A stretch of 26,705 bases of DNA from a virus: positions 1-26,705 of the IMG/VR virus record IMGVR_UViG_3300009593_002635, one strand, 5' to 3'. The position numbers and the translations under genes were made by a program. Position 1 is the first letter of the stretch, and every line of letters begins with the position of its first letter. The notes below the pieces were generated by a model. The model was given only the letters and a program-made list of their open reading frames with translations, had not been told where the DNA came from and made no database searches. Shown piece after piece: positions 13,601 to 22,665 of the stretch.

Positions 13601-16295
13601 GGATTCATTTTCCAGAATATGGACACAGGATGCGATGTTCGACAATATAGCTGGAACAATGACTCCTTCAGAGGGAGGGGTCAATATAGGTCGTGAAGGG
13701 GGAACAGAATTTAGTGTTCTAACAGAAAAAGGTGGGGAAGACTTTTCTATAGAATATGACGAAAGTATGTCAGTTCCTGCTGTTCAAGAGAATGTGTCTA
13801 CATCAGGCGCAGAAGCTAAATCTTCTAAAAGAACACAGATCATCATTTCTTTAGGTTCGACTGCTGACCCTGGGATGGTTAGTAACTTATGGAAGAGCTT
13901 TGATGCAGATGGTTCAGTCGTGAGCTTGTCAGGATATTTTCATGGCAAGCTTTGGACTGATGCATCTATGGAAAAAGTTGGTGAATATTCTTACACAAAT
14001 GGTCAAGAAAGAATAACTCAAAGAGCGCAACATAACCCTCTCGGTTTAACTGACGAGAATTATTATGATGTTTGGGTTCCGAAAACGGAAGCAAACAGTC
14101 TTTCTCATACTCATGGGGCTTTCGCTACTAAAGGTAATTACGGAGTGAAAGTGGAACGTATATCTGACCAGTCATCTGTAATAGATGGTGAAACACAAAT
14201 CTTTTCAGTTGATGGAGTTTTGGAAGTAAACCCTGAAAACATTTTTCGATCCACAGTTGATGGTCAACAGATTGAAGAAATAGCTATTATCACAACCCCA
14301 ACTGGTGAAAGAAGAATGGTTGTAGGTCAAGAAGGTAAAGTAGCGTATCAAGTCATGTCAGCATTTGGGAAAGGGATGATTCAACCTCCAGCGATCTTTT
14401 CTTTAACTGCTACAGGAAAAATCAAAGACATATCTAATGATGCTCTTCAAGTTCCAAAAGATTGGACGAGTTCAAAAAGTATAAAAGACATAGGTGCTCA
14501 TTTTGCTAAACAACCTTCTTGGGAATTTGGCACTGCTCATTCAGTAGGTGAAGCACAAGGTAAGGGTCGTGGATTGGATGCTGTTGAAAAAGGAAGAGAG
14601 CAATTACCTACTGCTTCCCCATATGACATGGGTGTGTATGACCCAGCGTATGTAACAGAAATAAATGACTTGTTGTCTTCAATCGAATTTTTGGTCAGGT
14701 ATGGTGCTAGTTCATCAAAGATAAGTGGTCTTTTAAAGAATCATCCTTTAGGTGCAGCTCTTTCAAGTAGATGGTCACCAATAGGAATGTTGACAGCTAG
14801 TAGCAGAACAGGTAGTAAAGCCACAAGAGCATATACTTTGCAGCAATTTGAAAGTTGGATTAATCAAGAGTTTAGTTCTTTCGCATTTGCTGATGACCCT
14901 GATTTGATTAGTTCTGGTCATGATGCTTTCATAGACGCTCATGGGGTGACAGATAGCGCTAATAACCCTGAAGCTCAAACAATGAGAGAAAGGAAACAAA
15001 GTCAGCTTTCTCCTGAGAAACAAGCAGAGTATAAGGCTTTAGCCGCAAAGCTAATAGGCGACTATTCTATTTTTCCTGATTATAAGATCCCTCTTTTAGC
15101 AGGCTATCTGTATCCACAAATAGAATCTGAGATTACAGGTAAAGGAGATAACAGACTTAATGAGGCTAGAGAAAAAATTGTTTTAGCAACGATACAAGCT
15201 ATAGGTGCTTTGACTGAAAGACCAGGGTTTACCCCTACTAATCCTTTAAGTAATTTACCTGGGATAAAAAAGTTTAGAGAGAAGCATGGTGGAATTGTTT
15301 TCCCTGGTGTAGCTCTTTTAGCAGGAAGTATAACTATAGGCGCTAAAAACTCTGCCTTTAATGTTCAAGGACAATCTGAATGGGGAGGGGTTATGATCGC
15401 TTCTTATTTGAGTGAAGGTCGTTCGGATACATCAGGAGATGGACCTATTTATGATTTGACTCATAGTGGAAATTTTGCTTTAGACGAAGATGGAAATCCT
15501 GTTTATGAACAAGGCATACATCTCAGCGTGGAACAGATAATGGCTTTAGGGGACATGGAATATTATTTAAGAGGAATCAAATATAATTATGTGGCTGGAG
15601 GAAATAAAATTCGATACGTTGAAAAGTTACAAAAAACTAACCCTGAAGCGATTCTTGCTAGAACAATGATTCACGAATTTGGTCATGCTGTTCATGGTGC
15701 TTTAAGTGAAATTGGAAGAGGACACACTCTAAGAGAAGGAATGGATCGTATAGTCCAAAGTTACGGTGGCGTTGGAGTTGTGTATAGGGAAATAGGAAGG
15801 TATGCGTCTTCAAGTTGGAGGGAACTTTTTGCTGAATCTTTCACAGATGTAATGCTTTTAGGTGATGATGCTCACCCTATGGCACATGATCTTGTTGAGT
15901 TAGCTCACCAGCTTTTATATTCAGAAGATGTTGGTCCTATACGAAAAGAAATAGAACAGTTATCTTCAAAACAAGGGTTGAGAAGTATAGCAGTTGCTCA
16001 GTTTAATAAAAAAGGTGAGATCAAATCTGATTACCTAAACCCTTATGATATAGGAGCACCTAATACAATCACTCCTTTCTGGCAGTACGGTATAACTGCA
16101 AGAGATTATGGAAGAGCAGGAATAAATTCTGTACCTCAAAAACATGGGCCGTGGAGAACAATATTCCACTATTTGGAAGATATAGGTCGTAACGGTGGGG
16201 AAACATCCACTAGCGTAAAAACACCTATAAGACGAATCAAAACTAAGAAAACTGATCCTAACTTTAGTAAAAAAGATTGGGAAAGTTTAAGATGA
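10626..16295 (+). CDS. Giant multidomain virion protein with C-terminal zincin (1889 aa), polyvalent-like
   Basis: Visible parts in order: residues 59-100 carry TPVVGDVMDLKEG...DPLERGLAIFAGLGAVGAG, which resembles the pre-toxin PT-TG motif and ends in a hydrophobic Gly/Ala segment. Residues about 445-700 hold WYPQF(453), ALSPRAAW(481-488), TADTHHFRA(589-597) and QAMFW(689-693), a pattern I recall from small actinophage proteins of unknown function. A long mixed middle with no clear motif follows. Residues 1683-1687 are HEFGH with FAES at 1735-1738 (Glu1737 as possible third zinc ligand), a metallopeptidase of gluzincin type. Such domain strings are known from phage polyvalent proteins packed in virions and injected with DNA. 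It starts 20 bases inside the previous gene. A shared virion function is inferred; the cleaved substrate is unknown. Confidence 0.75.
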   Translation: MALQLPNSEQPDRETLLETYGKNPLKGLAKTATMFMPDWLSGVPRNELSLQDTVKSMIEFTPVVGDVMDLKEGADFQNDLDPLERGLAIFAGLGAVGAGVHIANNSYTTMRQRYIQDIKGMAVTPVATDPAPAGERPIIQMKKQQEDFDSIRRTLVEKSRKGSRRQIQLGEKEKRFVYTEGGGAPRHVQISVAETLTDLHNAIYSKTKSPQKIGDNVSRRDSAFAGFVWQLGTLVLHDRGVDASQFGTFDEALMTSNTESALETEEGVFGLRIPPELLEAATEALSIFSQIYDAELINDVTTRRSGNRLFGPLGKDGDLFLPESTEGEPDAFWSFEDVGAVSAFISDLADITDVVKRHSSGDIRITPNMQWNSFYRTSNGRMQGNLNIHIMPDSRYVDVENGAILDPEGLQQQLWRLDWETVIPQMVLNLLSINEGGTSVAVNDVHRAKAKEWYPQFNKLINVISERYGVTPIQAGAIISALSPRAAWDPDNVNWGILGVFEATTGITDEIAQLNELNEVRQLAGFAPVTRFKSFGSALSVGQGKVAELLEGKNPVEVLRMLKTMSFLHNGLFPEGTAADSPFGIQVITADTHHFRAISGFFHAAEAPWMRQGRDVTKQEQFWESGIGLDMKSRTASSVEGLKEAHGMSELVPEGLAVPHSVAEKTYDAITRATVIAAEILGIKPIEAQAMFWQPVQEAGVSGGGTLGGAKTAVWNDAIIKEIEGRSSTSPSLTDALSLIDSKLIDPMTSDLDIFTVADVHNYEPDVGILIASSSTGIRIYADPSKAGVADQLRTARPINAEPVLLKGKKEGLEWSRSKPTATKANPIRWVARKSRKANLGVVTKGMFESAPASEVRTITDPSVMENIPDVHAAGNFIVVEVEQGGEGAVNKIINEMPLPYVTSVQVPITIQSAGRSSYKMSSTELEAGLGSKPSNNPLINNNWVMVPQENQRLIGTLRRKGYSITPAYMRVGDQVEQTWLIMGIDESTKGLDSFSRIWTQDAMFDNIAGTMTPSEGGVNIGREGGTEFSVLTEKGGEDFSIEYDESMSVPAVQENVSTSGAEAKSSKRTQIIISLGSTADPGMVSNLWKSFDADGSVVSLSGYFHGKLWTDASMEKVGEYSYTNGQERITQRAQHNPLGLTDENYYDVWVPKTEANSLSHTHGAFATKGNYGVKVERISDQSSVIDGETQIFSVDGVLEVNPENIFRSTVDGQQIEEIAIITTPTGERRMVVGQEGKVAYQVMSAFGKGMIQPPAIFSLTATGKIKDISNDALQVPKDWTSSKSIKDIGAHFAKQPSWEFGTAHSVGEAQGKGRGLDAVEKGREQLPTASPYDMGVYDPAYVTEINDLLSSIEFLVRYGASSSKISGLLKNHPLGAALSSRWSPIGMLTASSRTGSKATRAYTLQQFESWINQEFSSFAFADDPDLISSGHDAFIDAHGVTDSANNPEAQTMRERKQSQLSPEKQAEYKALAAKLIGDYSIFPDYKIPLLAGYLYPQIESEITGKGDNRLNEAREKIVLATIQAIGALTERPGFTPTNPLSNLPGIKKFREKHGGIVFPGVALLAGSITIGAKNSAFNVQGQSEWGGVMIASYLSEGRSDTSGDGPIYDLTHSGNFALDEDGNPVYEQGIHLSVEQIMALGDMEYYLRGIKYNYVAGGNKIRYVEKLQKTNPEAILARTMIHEFGHAVHGALSEIGRGHTLREGMDRIVQSYGGVGVVYREIGRYASSSWRELFAESFTDVMLLGDDAHPMAHDLVELAHQLLYSEDVGPIRKEIEQLSSKQGLRSIAVAQFNKKGEIKSDYLNPYDIGAPNTITPFWQYGITARDYGRAGINSVPQKHGPWRTIFHYLEDIGRNGGETSTSVKTPIRRIKTKKTDPNFSKKDWESLR

Positions 16296-16504
16296 AATCT
16301 ATTTGTCACATATGCCAATATTGGAAACCTGGGATACAACACCCTAATGGCAAACAGACTTGTGAAGCTTTCCCAGAAGAGATTCCAATAGATGTATGGA
16401 ACGGTGAGGTGCAACACACTACTCCTATGAGGGGTGACGGTGGTATTATTTTTACACCAGTAGAAGATTTAACACCTGAAGATATAGAAGAGTATTTAGC
16501 ATGA
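16292..16504 (+). CDS. Small Cys-rich protein (70 aa)
   Basis: The ATG at 16292 overlaps the stop of the giant gene as ATGA; a TTG five codons upstream (16277) is a less likely start. The protein begins MKSICHICQYW and has CEAFPEEIPIDVW about 20 residues later, then HTTPMRGDGGIIFTP. The layout C-x2-C, then C-x-AFP-x-x-IP, then H and DGG-x-x-F is that of a widespread family of tiny bacterial and phage proteins that probably bind zinc or another metal; no activity is known to me. It sits between two giant virion genes and overlaps the next start as ATGA, so it is made with them. It might be a chaperone or assembly factor for them. Confidence 0.75.
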   Translation: MKSICHICQYWKPGIQHPNGKQTCEAFPEEIPIDVWNGEVQHTTPMRGDGGIIFTPVEDLTPEDIEEYLA

Positions 16505-19500
16505 GTTTAGAGCAATTAGATAATAACTTGACAACATTACGTCATGTTGATTCTTCTTGGAGTCTTCCTCCTATACCTGAACAGGTCATGTTGGATCTTG
16601 CGATGCTCCCTGGTGCAACTCCAGAAATGTTGTCCACTACTTTGTATGGGATATCTGACGAGTTTGAAACAGCTCAGGCTCCTATACCTATGGAATTGGA
16701 TACCTCTCAAATAGATGAACCTCAATACGATATTGAAAGTGGAACGTATGGGGATGAATCTTTAGGGCGTAAAACCGCAAGATATTATGGCGCTCTTCAA
16801 GGCGGTCAAAGACCGTATGAATTGATCGATGAACCTTTGAAAGAGTGGAAACGTAGAGCCATTCAAGGGGGTTATATTGAGATGGACAATGAGGAATTTG
16901 AAAGTCCTCTTTGGCGACCTGAGTATAACTCTATTGATGCAAACATGAGGTCCGATCAGATGGAGTCGGATTTTAGGGGTGCTGCTGAGGGGTCGATGTC
17001 TGTTGGTCAGTTGACTAATTGGATGGATGATTGGCTTTCTCCTTCTGGTTTAACAAGAGCTGCTACGGAATTAGATCTTGCTTGGGATTACGGCAAGATA
17101 GTAGAAGAAAAGGAAGAATGGGGTGACAAGTGGAGAGATTACTCTAAACAACCTTGGAACCCTCTTAAACTTCTAGACGCTATAACTGGTCCTATTGACG
17201 AAGCGGTTGTGCCAGCAATTAACTGGTTCTTAATGCTCACTGGTGTAGGAGAAACTTATTTAGGTATAAAAGGTCTAATGCTGGGAGCTGAAGCAGCTCA
17301 AGCAACTAAGGGTATTAAGTATTATGACGCTTTAAGAAATAAAAAATTTATTGGACCTACAGCCAGAGCATTCATTCCTGCTCAAAGATTTGAAGGAGTG
17401 GGCGCAGCTACAAGGCTTGCAGGATTCAGTAAACCTTCTGGTGTGTCTGGTTGGGCTGCTAATGCTTTAGGTAAACAAAGTAAATGGGGTGCAGGTCAAA
17501 AGTTTGGTCAATGGTCTGGTGGAAAAATGCAGCTATGGAGGGACAGAAAATGGGTTCAAGCAGGAAAACTTGCTAATCAACAGATTTATAAAACAGGTTT
17601 AGCAGGTAAAGGACTTGCAAAAGCTACTGGAGAAGGAGAGTATGACGAAGATGGTGGCGGTTGGTCTTTAGAAGACGTAGGTATAATCGAAGAGTTCCGT
17701 GACAATTATCTTTTCCCGACAAGCGTCAAGAATATCGCTGGTGATTTCCTATGGGATATAGCATTCACTGCTTACAAAATTTTTGAACCAGGGACTATAA
17801 GAGCTATAGGTCGTGCTCCTAAAGTGTTCAAAAATCGTGCTTATGGTGCGGCTTCTCATCTAATTCCTCCTTTGAGGGAAAGATTAGCTAAAGCTCCTCA
17901 TAGACACAGTCGTGCTGTAGCAAGTTTTCATGAGGCTGTTGGTGGTTATCTAAGCCGCACTGACCCTGATGCTCATAAAAAGTTTGAGGCTACAACTGCT
18001 AAACAATCACCTGGTGCTGCTTTAGCAGAATGGTATAACGGTGATGAAGCTAGTTTCGGTGGAGCATTTGAACATGCTTTGTACTCAATTGGTATAGAAC
18101 ATGCCGCTAAACAGGCGGCTAGACGAATAGCAGGTATCTCAGATAATTTTGAAAGAAATAATGTTTACTTAGCTGTTAAACATCAATTGGAAGCACAAAG
18201 CAGATATTTAGATCCACATGATATTCATGGTAATTTAGCGGAAATAGCTGCTGCTGCTAATCCTAGAGTAGCTGGGACAGTAGCTAAAGGCGTTAAAAGG
18301 CGTGACCTTGTTAATAAAGAATTAGCGAAACTTGTTGAAGAGTTTTTAGAACCTGCGGCTGTGGCTAAAGCCAGAGGAGAAGAGGTAGGGGAAGGGTTTA
18401 TACGTCTTGTCAGAAGGCAAGATCCTCAGAGTATGGACTACAATACTTGGCGTAAAGTGGAGGCTGGTGAACAGCTACCTGATTCAGCTCAAGTAATAGA
18501 TCTTGACTTAGAAGAGTATGCCGCATTTTTGGAAAGACCTTTTGATGAAATCCCAGAAATAGCAAAAGCTTTTGAAGGTTTAACAGGGCAAACATTACAT
18601 CCTGCTTTTGAATCAAATGTTGGTCGTGTTCACCGTTGGAAAGATATTAAGGCTGGGACAGCACGGCGTTGGGATCGTGACAAAGCTAAATGGATGTGGG
18701 ACACAGAAATTATTGCAGAAGATGGTGTCACTAAAATGAAAGGCGTTGTTCAGAACCACAACGATAAACGTGTGGCAAACATAGCTGAAATTATAAATAA
18801 TTTAGAAACAGGCGCTCCTGATCTAACTCCAGGTTTACAAAGTCAAATACCTTTAATGGAGGGTGTAGGCACTGTGACCCCTAGAACAGTAGGTTATATG
18901 CCTACTCTTCCTTCTTTAACAGATGCTTTAACAGACAACTTTATTGAAAGATTCCATCATTGGGACGAATATCTGGCTATGAATGAGGAGTTGCAGGAAG
19001 CTATAACTAGAGGAGATTTACTGGAAGGTAAGTACCTATCTGCTAAGAGTCCTAACAATAGGCGACTCAACTTATTTCCTAGACTTTCTGATGAAGACAG
19101 AATGCGGCCTTATGCCACTGATTTCTTCATGGAGGGTGCAGGAAAAGTTAAGTACATAGAGTGGGTGAATCAAGGCATTTTTGCTCCTTTGTTGAGGAAA
19201 ATAGACCCTGGTATGGGACGTTTCCATTTAGCTAGGTTGGGTACTAGAACCAAACAGGAAGCTTTAGAGTTCGCTTCACAGGTCAGAGGTCGATACCAGT
19301 TGCTTAATTTAGTTCGTACTATTAAAGGTAAAGGGTTAGCTAAAGACGTAGAGCAAGCTGTTGACGCTCTTATGTCAACTCAAACAGGTGATCTTACTAA
19401 TAAGGTAATCAGAGATTATTTGAAACAAGTTTTAGCGACTGAAAAAGCCGCTGGTCAAAGGAATTTGGCGAAAGTTTTTGGTAATCAAAAAACTCAAGGA

Positions 19501-22500
19501 AAGTTCGCAAACATTGTTAGAGCTATTGAAGGTATGGAAGAACAAGGAGTGTCTTTTCAAAAGTTGGAAGATTCTCTTGTAAGTGAACTAACTGAGATGG
19601 CTAATGCCCCTCAATGGGTTGATCGTTTCGGTTTAAAACCTTTTGATGCTGGAACAGACATGGTTGAGGTTGCTAACAAGAAGGCTAAACACCTTATGAA
19701 GGAAGCTAATTGGATGGCTGCTGAGGTTGATCCTGCTGATATTCCAACGAGTCTTGTTGAGAGTTTGCATAGTCAGGGTTACAAGATAGTTCATGGTGTT
19801 GAGTTCACTGATCCACGTAAGTTAGGGAATCTTAATTCTGAATTGAATCTACATACTGCTCATATTAATAGTCGGTTGACTTTAGGTTTAAGTAGACAGA
19901 ATCCTTATTGGTTAAGTAATTTGAGGATGAGGACAACTAAAGCTAATTTGGCTGGAAGGTTGGCTTACAACAACAGTCAAATAGCTCCTTATGCTGCACG
20001 TTCAGCAGATGGTAAAATAGCTGCTTCTGGTATTCGCCCTGAAAGAACTTCTGGAGATCCTAACGCTCCTTCTATTGTTCATATTATTGATGATCTTTGG
20101 GAAATAGTAAGAGATATAAATAGTGAGAATCAAAGAGCGTTAGATGCAGTAGAGCTTGGAATGTCTGGTGGTGTGAGTAAGTTCTCAACAAGATTGAGAG
20201 CTTCCAGAACTCCTTATTCTGTTCCTGATTTGGCTTCTCTTCCTTATAAAGAGATGAAAGAAAAGATCATGGGGATGGGTGTCGGATACACAGAAGATGA
20301 ATTTCATGCTATTTGGGATGCGTTGAAAGCTTCTAGAAAATTAGAAGGTGGACAGTGGGTCAGAGGTTTAGCTCATTTAGAGGATCATTTAAGATCCAGA
20401 TCCAATCTTCGTGACATTCTCATGGTGTTGGGTAAGCATCGTGCTGGTGGGTTTATGAACCCAGAGGCTGCTAAAAGCCCTACGAAGGGTTTGCATCCTT
20501 TAAGAGATTTGAAACAGTTAGCTACTGATGCTGAATATGCATCTGGTTTTGCTAGAACTTATGGTGGTCGTGCAGGAACATGGGGAGGTACTTTTGCTGC
20601 TGGTGGTGGTGCTTTAGCGGTTGCTGCTCAAGATGATGAACCAGGTGAGGGTTTAGGTTGGGGTATGAACCCTAAGAATATGATGTATTCATTACCTGCT
20701 GCTTTGATGGGGAATGTTGGTTCTAAGTTGTTATTGAGAAGGGTTCTTGGTTTAACCCCAGAAGCTTCTAGATTTGCAAACATGGGCAAAATAAACCCTC
20801 AAGCTCTTCGGGAAACTGGAGGTATAGCAACTCCTGGGTCAGTTATTGGCGCAGGACTAGGTGCTGGTGTTGGTTTTTCTGAAGGAGGATGGGAAAGTGG
20901 TCTGGTAGGCGGTGTAGCAGGAGGTATAGCAGGAGCAGGATTATCAACTAGGGGTCCTTTAGCAGGGGGTATGGCAGGAGCAGGACTAGGAGCTGCTTAT
21001 GGGGGTTCTCAAGGAGGTTGGGAAGGTGCTTTAGCAGGTGGGGTAGCAGGAGGAGTCGGAGGAGCAGGACTAAATAAAGCTTTTGGTTCAAATCCAAATA
21101 GACTTTGGGAGTCTTTACCTTTTAGGAATCCTGAAGCTGTGTTTAGTCACACTGATTGGCAAAGATATTCGCACATGGGCGACTTTTATGTGAACATGAG
21201 AGACTATTTAAGGTTCTCTTTGTCTCCTATTTTTGATTTAAGCCGTTATGCAGAAGCCATGACACTCTCACAAGTAGTCGGAGCTGATGTGGCTGGTGGT
21301 ATGAAACTAAACCAGAGCCCTAAGAGTTTCAGAAAATTGATGGCTAGAGAATTTGAAGCTCAAGGTTTTGATAAAGCAAACGCTGTTGATAAAGCTAATG
21401 ATGAGTGGACTAAAGTCAGATCTGCTTTCATGGATCAAGCATCTGGTAGAGGAGACTTTGACTGGGAAAATATTGAAAACATGAGCCGTTGGTTCACTTC
21501 TGTGGGAATCATGGGATTCTCTCCTCAGTCGTGGATGGCTTCAACATTCGGTCAGATGCTCAGAGCAGGTGTAAACCCTGATGACGCATATGATGCTGCT
21601 AGAAGTATTTACACTTATGGAATGACAGGACGTTCAGCGGCTGAACAGTCAGTGAACATGGTGTTCTTTCCTTTCTCTTTCATGAAAAAAACAGTAGGAC
21701 ATTTCGCTAAGTACCTGACAGAAGATTACAGTCGTGCAGTTATTTTGCATGACATGCTCAAAGGCTACGAGATGTTAGATGAGAAATATGATTTAGATGA
21801 GAAATTTGAAAAGTATCTACCTATTGCTAACAAGATGAGAAGACTCAACTTGTTTGCTTACGGTTTGTCTTTAGGTGAGTTTGGTGGTCCGAACGCACCG
21901 TTTTTAAGAGGTGCTTGGCACACTATTGGTCAGCCTGCTGAAGCAGCGATAGCTGGTTTAGCAGGGCAGATAGGTGGAGAAGACATGCAGGAGAAAATGA
22001 TGATGAGTCCTTTGCTCTCTATAATGATGCCTCAAGCTATAAGTATTAAAGACAGTGAAGCTTTCGATGATTTACAGAAAACTATTCGGAGGATGTTCCC
22101 TGTTTGGAATGATATGAGGCACTTGTTGGGTGATCTCATGGAACAGGGTGAAGTGTTGTTTAATGGTCAAACTAAGAGAGGTCAGAATAATGATGCTTGG
22201 GATGAATGGGAAGAAGTTAGGAGTGGTGTTGCTGACCAGTTGGCTAGTGTTGGCCTTCCTTACAGTTCTATAAATCGTGACCATCCTCAGATAAGAGCTT
22301 TGAAAACTTGGAGAGATAAACGTAAAGCTGAGATTTTAGCCAAATATCCTTCTTGGGGAGCAGAGATGGCTGGTGGTGCTGAGGGTGCTGCTGCTAGGCA
22401 GATTGAATTGTCTGAAAGGATGAATAATCCTACAGAACCTGTTGATGCTGTGTTGATTAATTTCAATAATTGGCTGCAATCTGAGAGGCAAGCGATGAGT

Positions 22501-22665
22501 GATGCAGGGTATTATATTAGTGACGTTGATTTTCTTCCTCCAGAATTTCATCAGTTAGTTAGAGACAACGCTAGGAAGCTAGTGGAGTTCGACCCAGAGT
22601 TTTTAAGGTTGTACAATCGTTTCTACGCAAGAGATTACGGTCCTATAGCAAGAGAGATTAGATGA
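16501..22665 (+). CDS. Giant internal or ejection virion protein with glycine-zipper repeats (2054 aa)
   Basis: No enzymatic motif is evident. The N-terminal 240 residues are acidic and Trp-rich. A hydrophobic stretch INWFLMLTGVGETYLGIKGL lies near residue 240. The middle is helical and charged. Residues about 1350-1535 are Gly/Ala-rich with dense GxxxG patterns and contain two tandem 43-residue repeats. The last 500 residues are helical, with VNMVFFPFSFMKKTVGHFAK and many amphipathic helices, ending in IAREIR. Giant helical proteins with glycine zippers are typical of podovirus-like internal core proteins that leave the head and form a conduit through the cell envelope; I infer that role. 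ESGTYG at 79-84 is shared with the 144-residue protein. It overlaps its neighbours by ATGA at both ends. Confidence 0.7.
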   Translation: MSLEQLDNNLTTLRHVDSSWSLPPIPEQVMLDLAMLPGATPEMLSTTLYGISDEFETAQAPIPMELDTSQIDEPQYDIESGTYGDESLGRKTARYYGALQGGQRPYELIDEPLKEWKRRAIQGGYIEMDNEEFESPLWRPEYNSIDANMRSDQMESDFRGAAEGSMSVGQLTNWMDDWLSPSGLTRAATELDLAWDYGKIVEEKEEWGDKWRDYSKQPWNPLKLLDAITGPIDEAVVPAINWFLMLTGVGETYLGIKGLMLGAEAAQATKGIKYYDALRNKKFIGPTARAFIPAQRFEGVGAATRLAGFSKPSGVSGWAANALGKQSKWGAGQKFGQWSGGKMQLWRDRKWVQAGKLANQQIYKTGLAGKGLAKATGEGEYDEDGGGWSLEDVGIIEEFRDNYLFPTSVKNIAGDFLWDIAFTAYKIFEPGTIRAIGRAPKVFKNRAYGAASHLIPPLRERLAKAPHRHSRAVASFHEAVGGYLSRTDPDAHKKFEATTAKQSPGAALAEWYNGDEASFGGAFEHALYSIGIEHAAKQAARRIAGISDNFERNNVYLAVKHQLEAQSRYLDPHDIHGNLAEIAAAANPRVAGTVAKGVKRRDLVNKELAKLVEEFLEPAAVAKARGEEVGEGFIRLVRRQDPQSMDYNTWRKVEAGEQLPDSAQVIDLDLEEYAAFLERPFDEIPEIAKAFEGLTGQTLHPAFESNVGRVHRWKDIKAGTARRWDRDKAKWMWDTEIIAEDGVTKMKGVVQNHNDKRVANIAEIINNLETGAPDLTPGLQSQIPLMEGVGTVTPRTVGYMPTLPSLTDALTDNFIERFHHWDEYLAMNEELQEAITRGDLLEGKYLSAKSPNNRRLNLFPRLSDEDRMRPYATDFFMEGAGKVKYIEWVNQGIFAPLLRKIDPGMGRFHLARLGTRTKQEALEFASQVRGRYQLLNLVRTIKGKGLAKDVEQAVDALMSTQTGDLTNKVIRDYLKQVLATEKAAGQRNLAKVFGNQKTQGKFANIVRAIEGMEEQGVSFQKLEDSLVSELTEMANAPQWVDRFGLKPFDAGTDMVEVANKKAKHLMKEANWMAAEVDPADIPTSLVESLHSQGYKIVHGVEFTDPRKLGNLNSELNLHTAHINSRLTLGLSRQNPYWLSNLRMRTTKANLAGRLAYNNSQIAPYAARSADGKIAASGIRPERTSGDPNAPSIVHIIDDLWEIVRDINSENQRALDAVELGMSGGVSKFSTRLRASRTPYSVPDLASLPYKEMKEKIMGMGVGYTEDEFHAIWDALKASRKLEGGQWVRGLAHLEDHLRSRSNLRDILMVLGKHRAGGFMNPEAAKSPTKGLHPLRDLKQLATDAEYASGFARTYGGRAGTWGGTFAAGGGALAVAAQDDEPGEGLGWGMNPKNMMYSLPAALMGNVGSKLLLRRVLGLTPEASRFANMGKINPQALRETGGIATPGSVIGAGLGAGVGFSEGGWESGLVGGVAGGIAGAGLSTRGPLAGGMAGAGLGAAYGGSQGGWEGALAGGVAGGVGGAGLNKAFGSNPNRLWESLPFRNPEAVFSHTDWQRYSHMGDFYVNMRDYLRFSLSPIFDLSRYAEAMTLSQVVGADVAGGMKLNQSPKSFRKLMAREFEAQGFDKANAVDKANDEWTKVRSAFMDQASGRGDFDWENIENMSRWFTSVGIMGFSPQSWMASTFGQMLRAGVNPDDAYDAARSIYTYGMTGRSAAEQSVNMVFFPFSFMKKTVGHFAKYLTEDYSRAVILHDMLKGYEMLDEKYDLDEKFEKYLPIANKMRRLNLFAYGLSLGEFGGPNAPFLRGAWHTIGQPAEAAIAGLAGQIGGEDMQEKMMMSPLLSIMMPQAISIKDSEAFDDLQKTIRRMFPVWNDMRHLLGDLMEQGEVLFNGQTKRGQNNDAWDEWEEVRSGVADQLASVGLPYSSINRDHPQIRALKTWRDKRKAEILAKYPSWGAEMAGGAEGAAARQIELSERMNNPTEPVDAVLINFNNWLQSERQAMSDAGYYISDVDFLPPEFHQLVRDNARKLVEFDPEFLRLYNRFYARDYGPIAREIR
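20848..21105 (+). repeat. Tandem 43-codon glycine-zipper repeat inside the 2054-residue protein
   Basis: The motif GAGLGA recurs at residues 1450 and 1493, followed each time by GGW-E, then GGVAGG, then GAGL. GCAGGACTAG is identical in DNA at 20851 and 20980, giving a period of 129 bases. Internal duplication of a GxxxG membrane-inserting segment is the simplest reading. The repeats are in frame and not exact, so the duplication is not recent. Confidence 0.7.

Noticed and set aside
13800-14380. ADP-ribosyltransferase domain in the middle of the giant protein
   Set aside because: The region has alternating strands and a late Glu, but the R-S-E pattern could not be placed convincingly.
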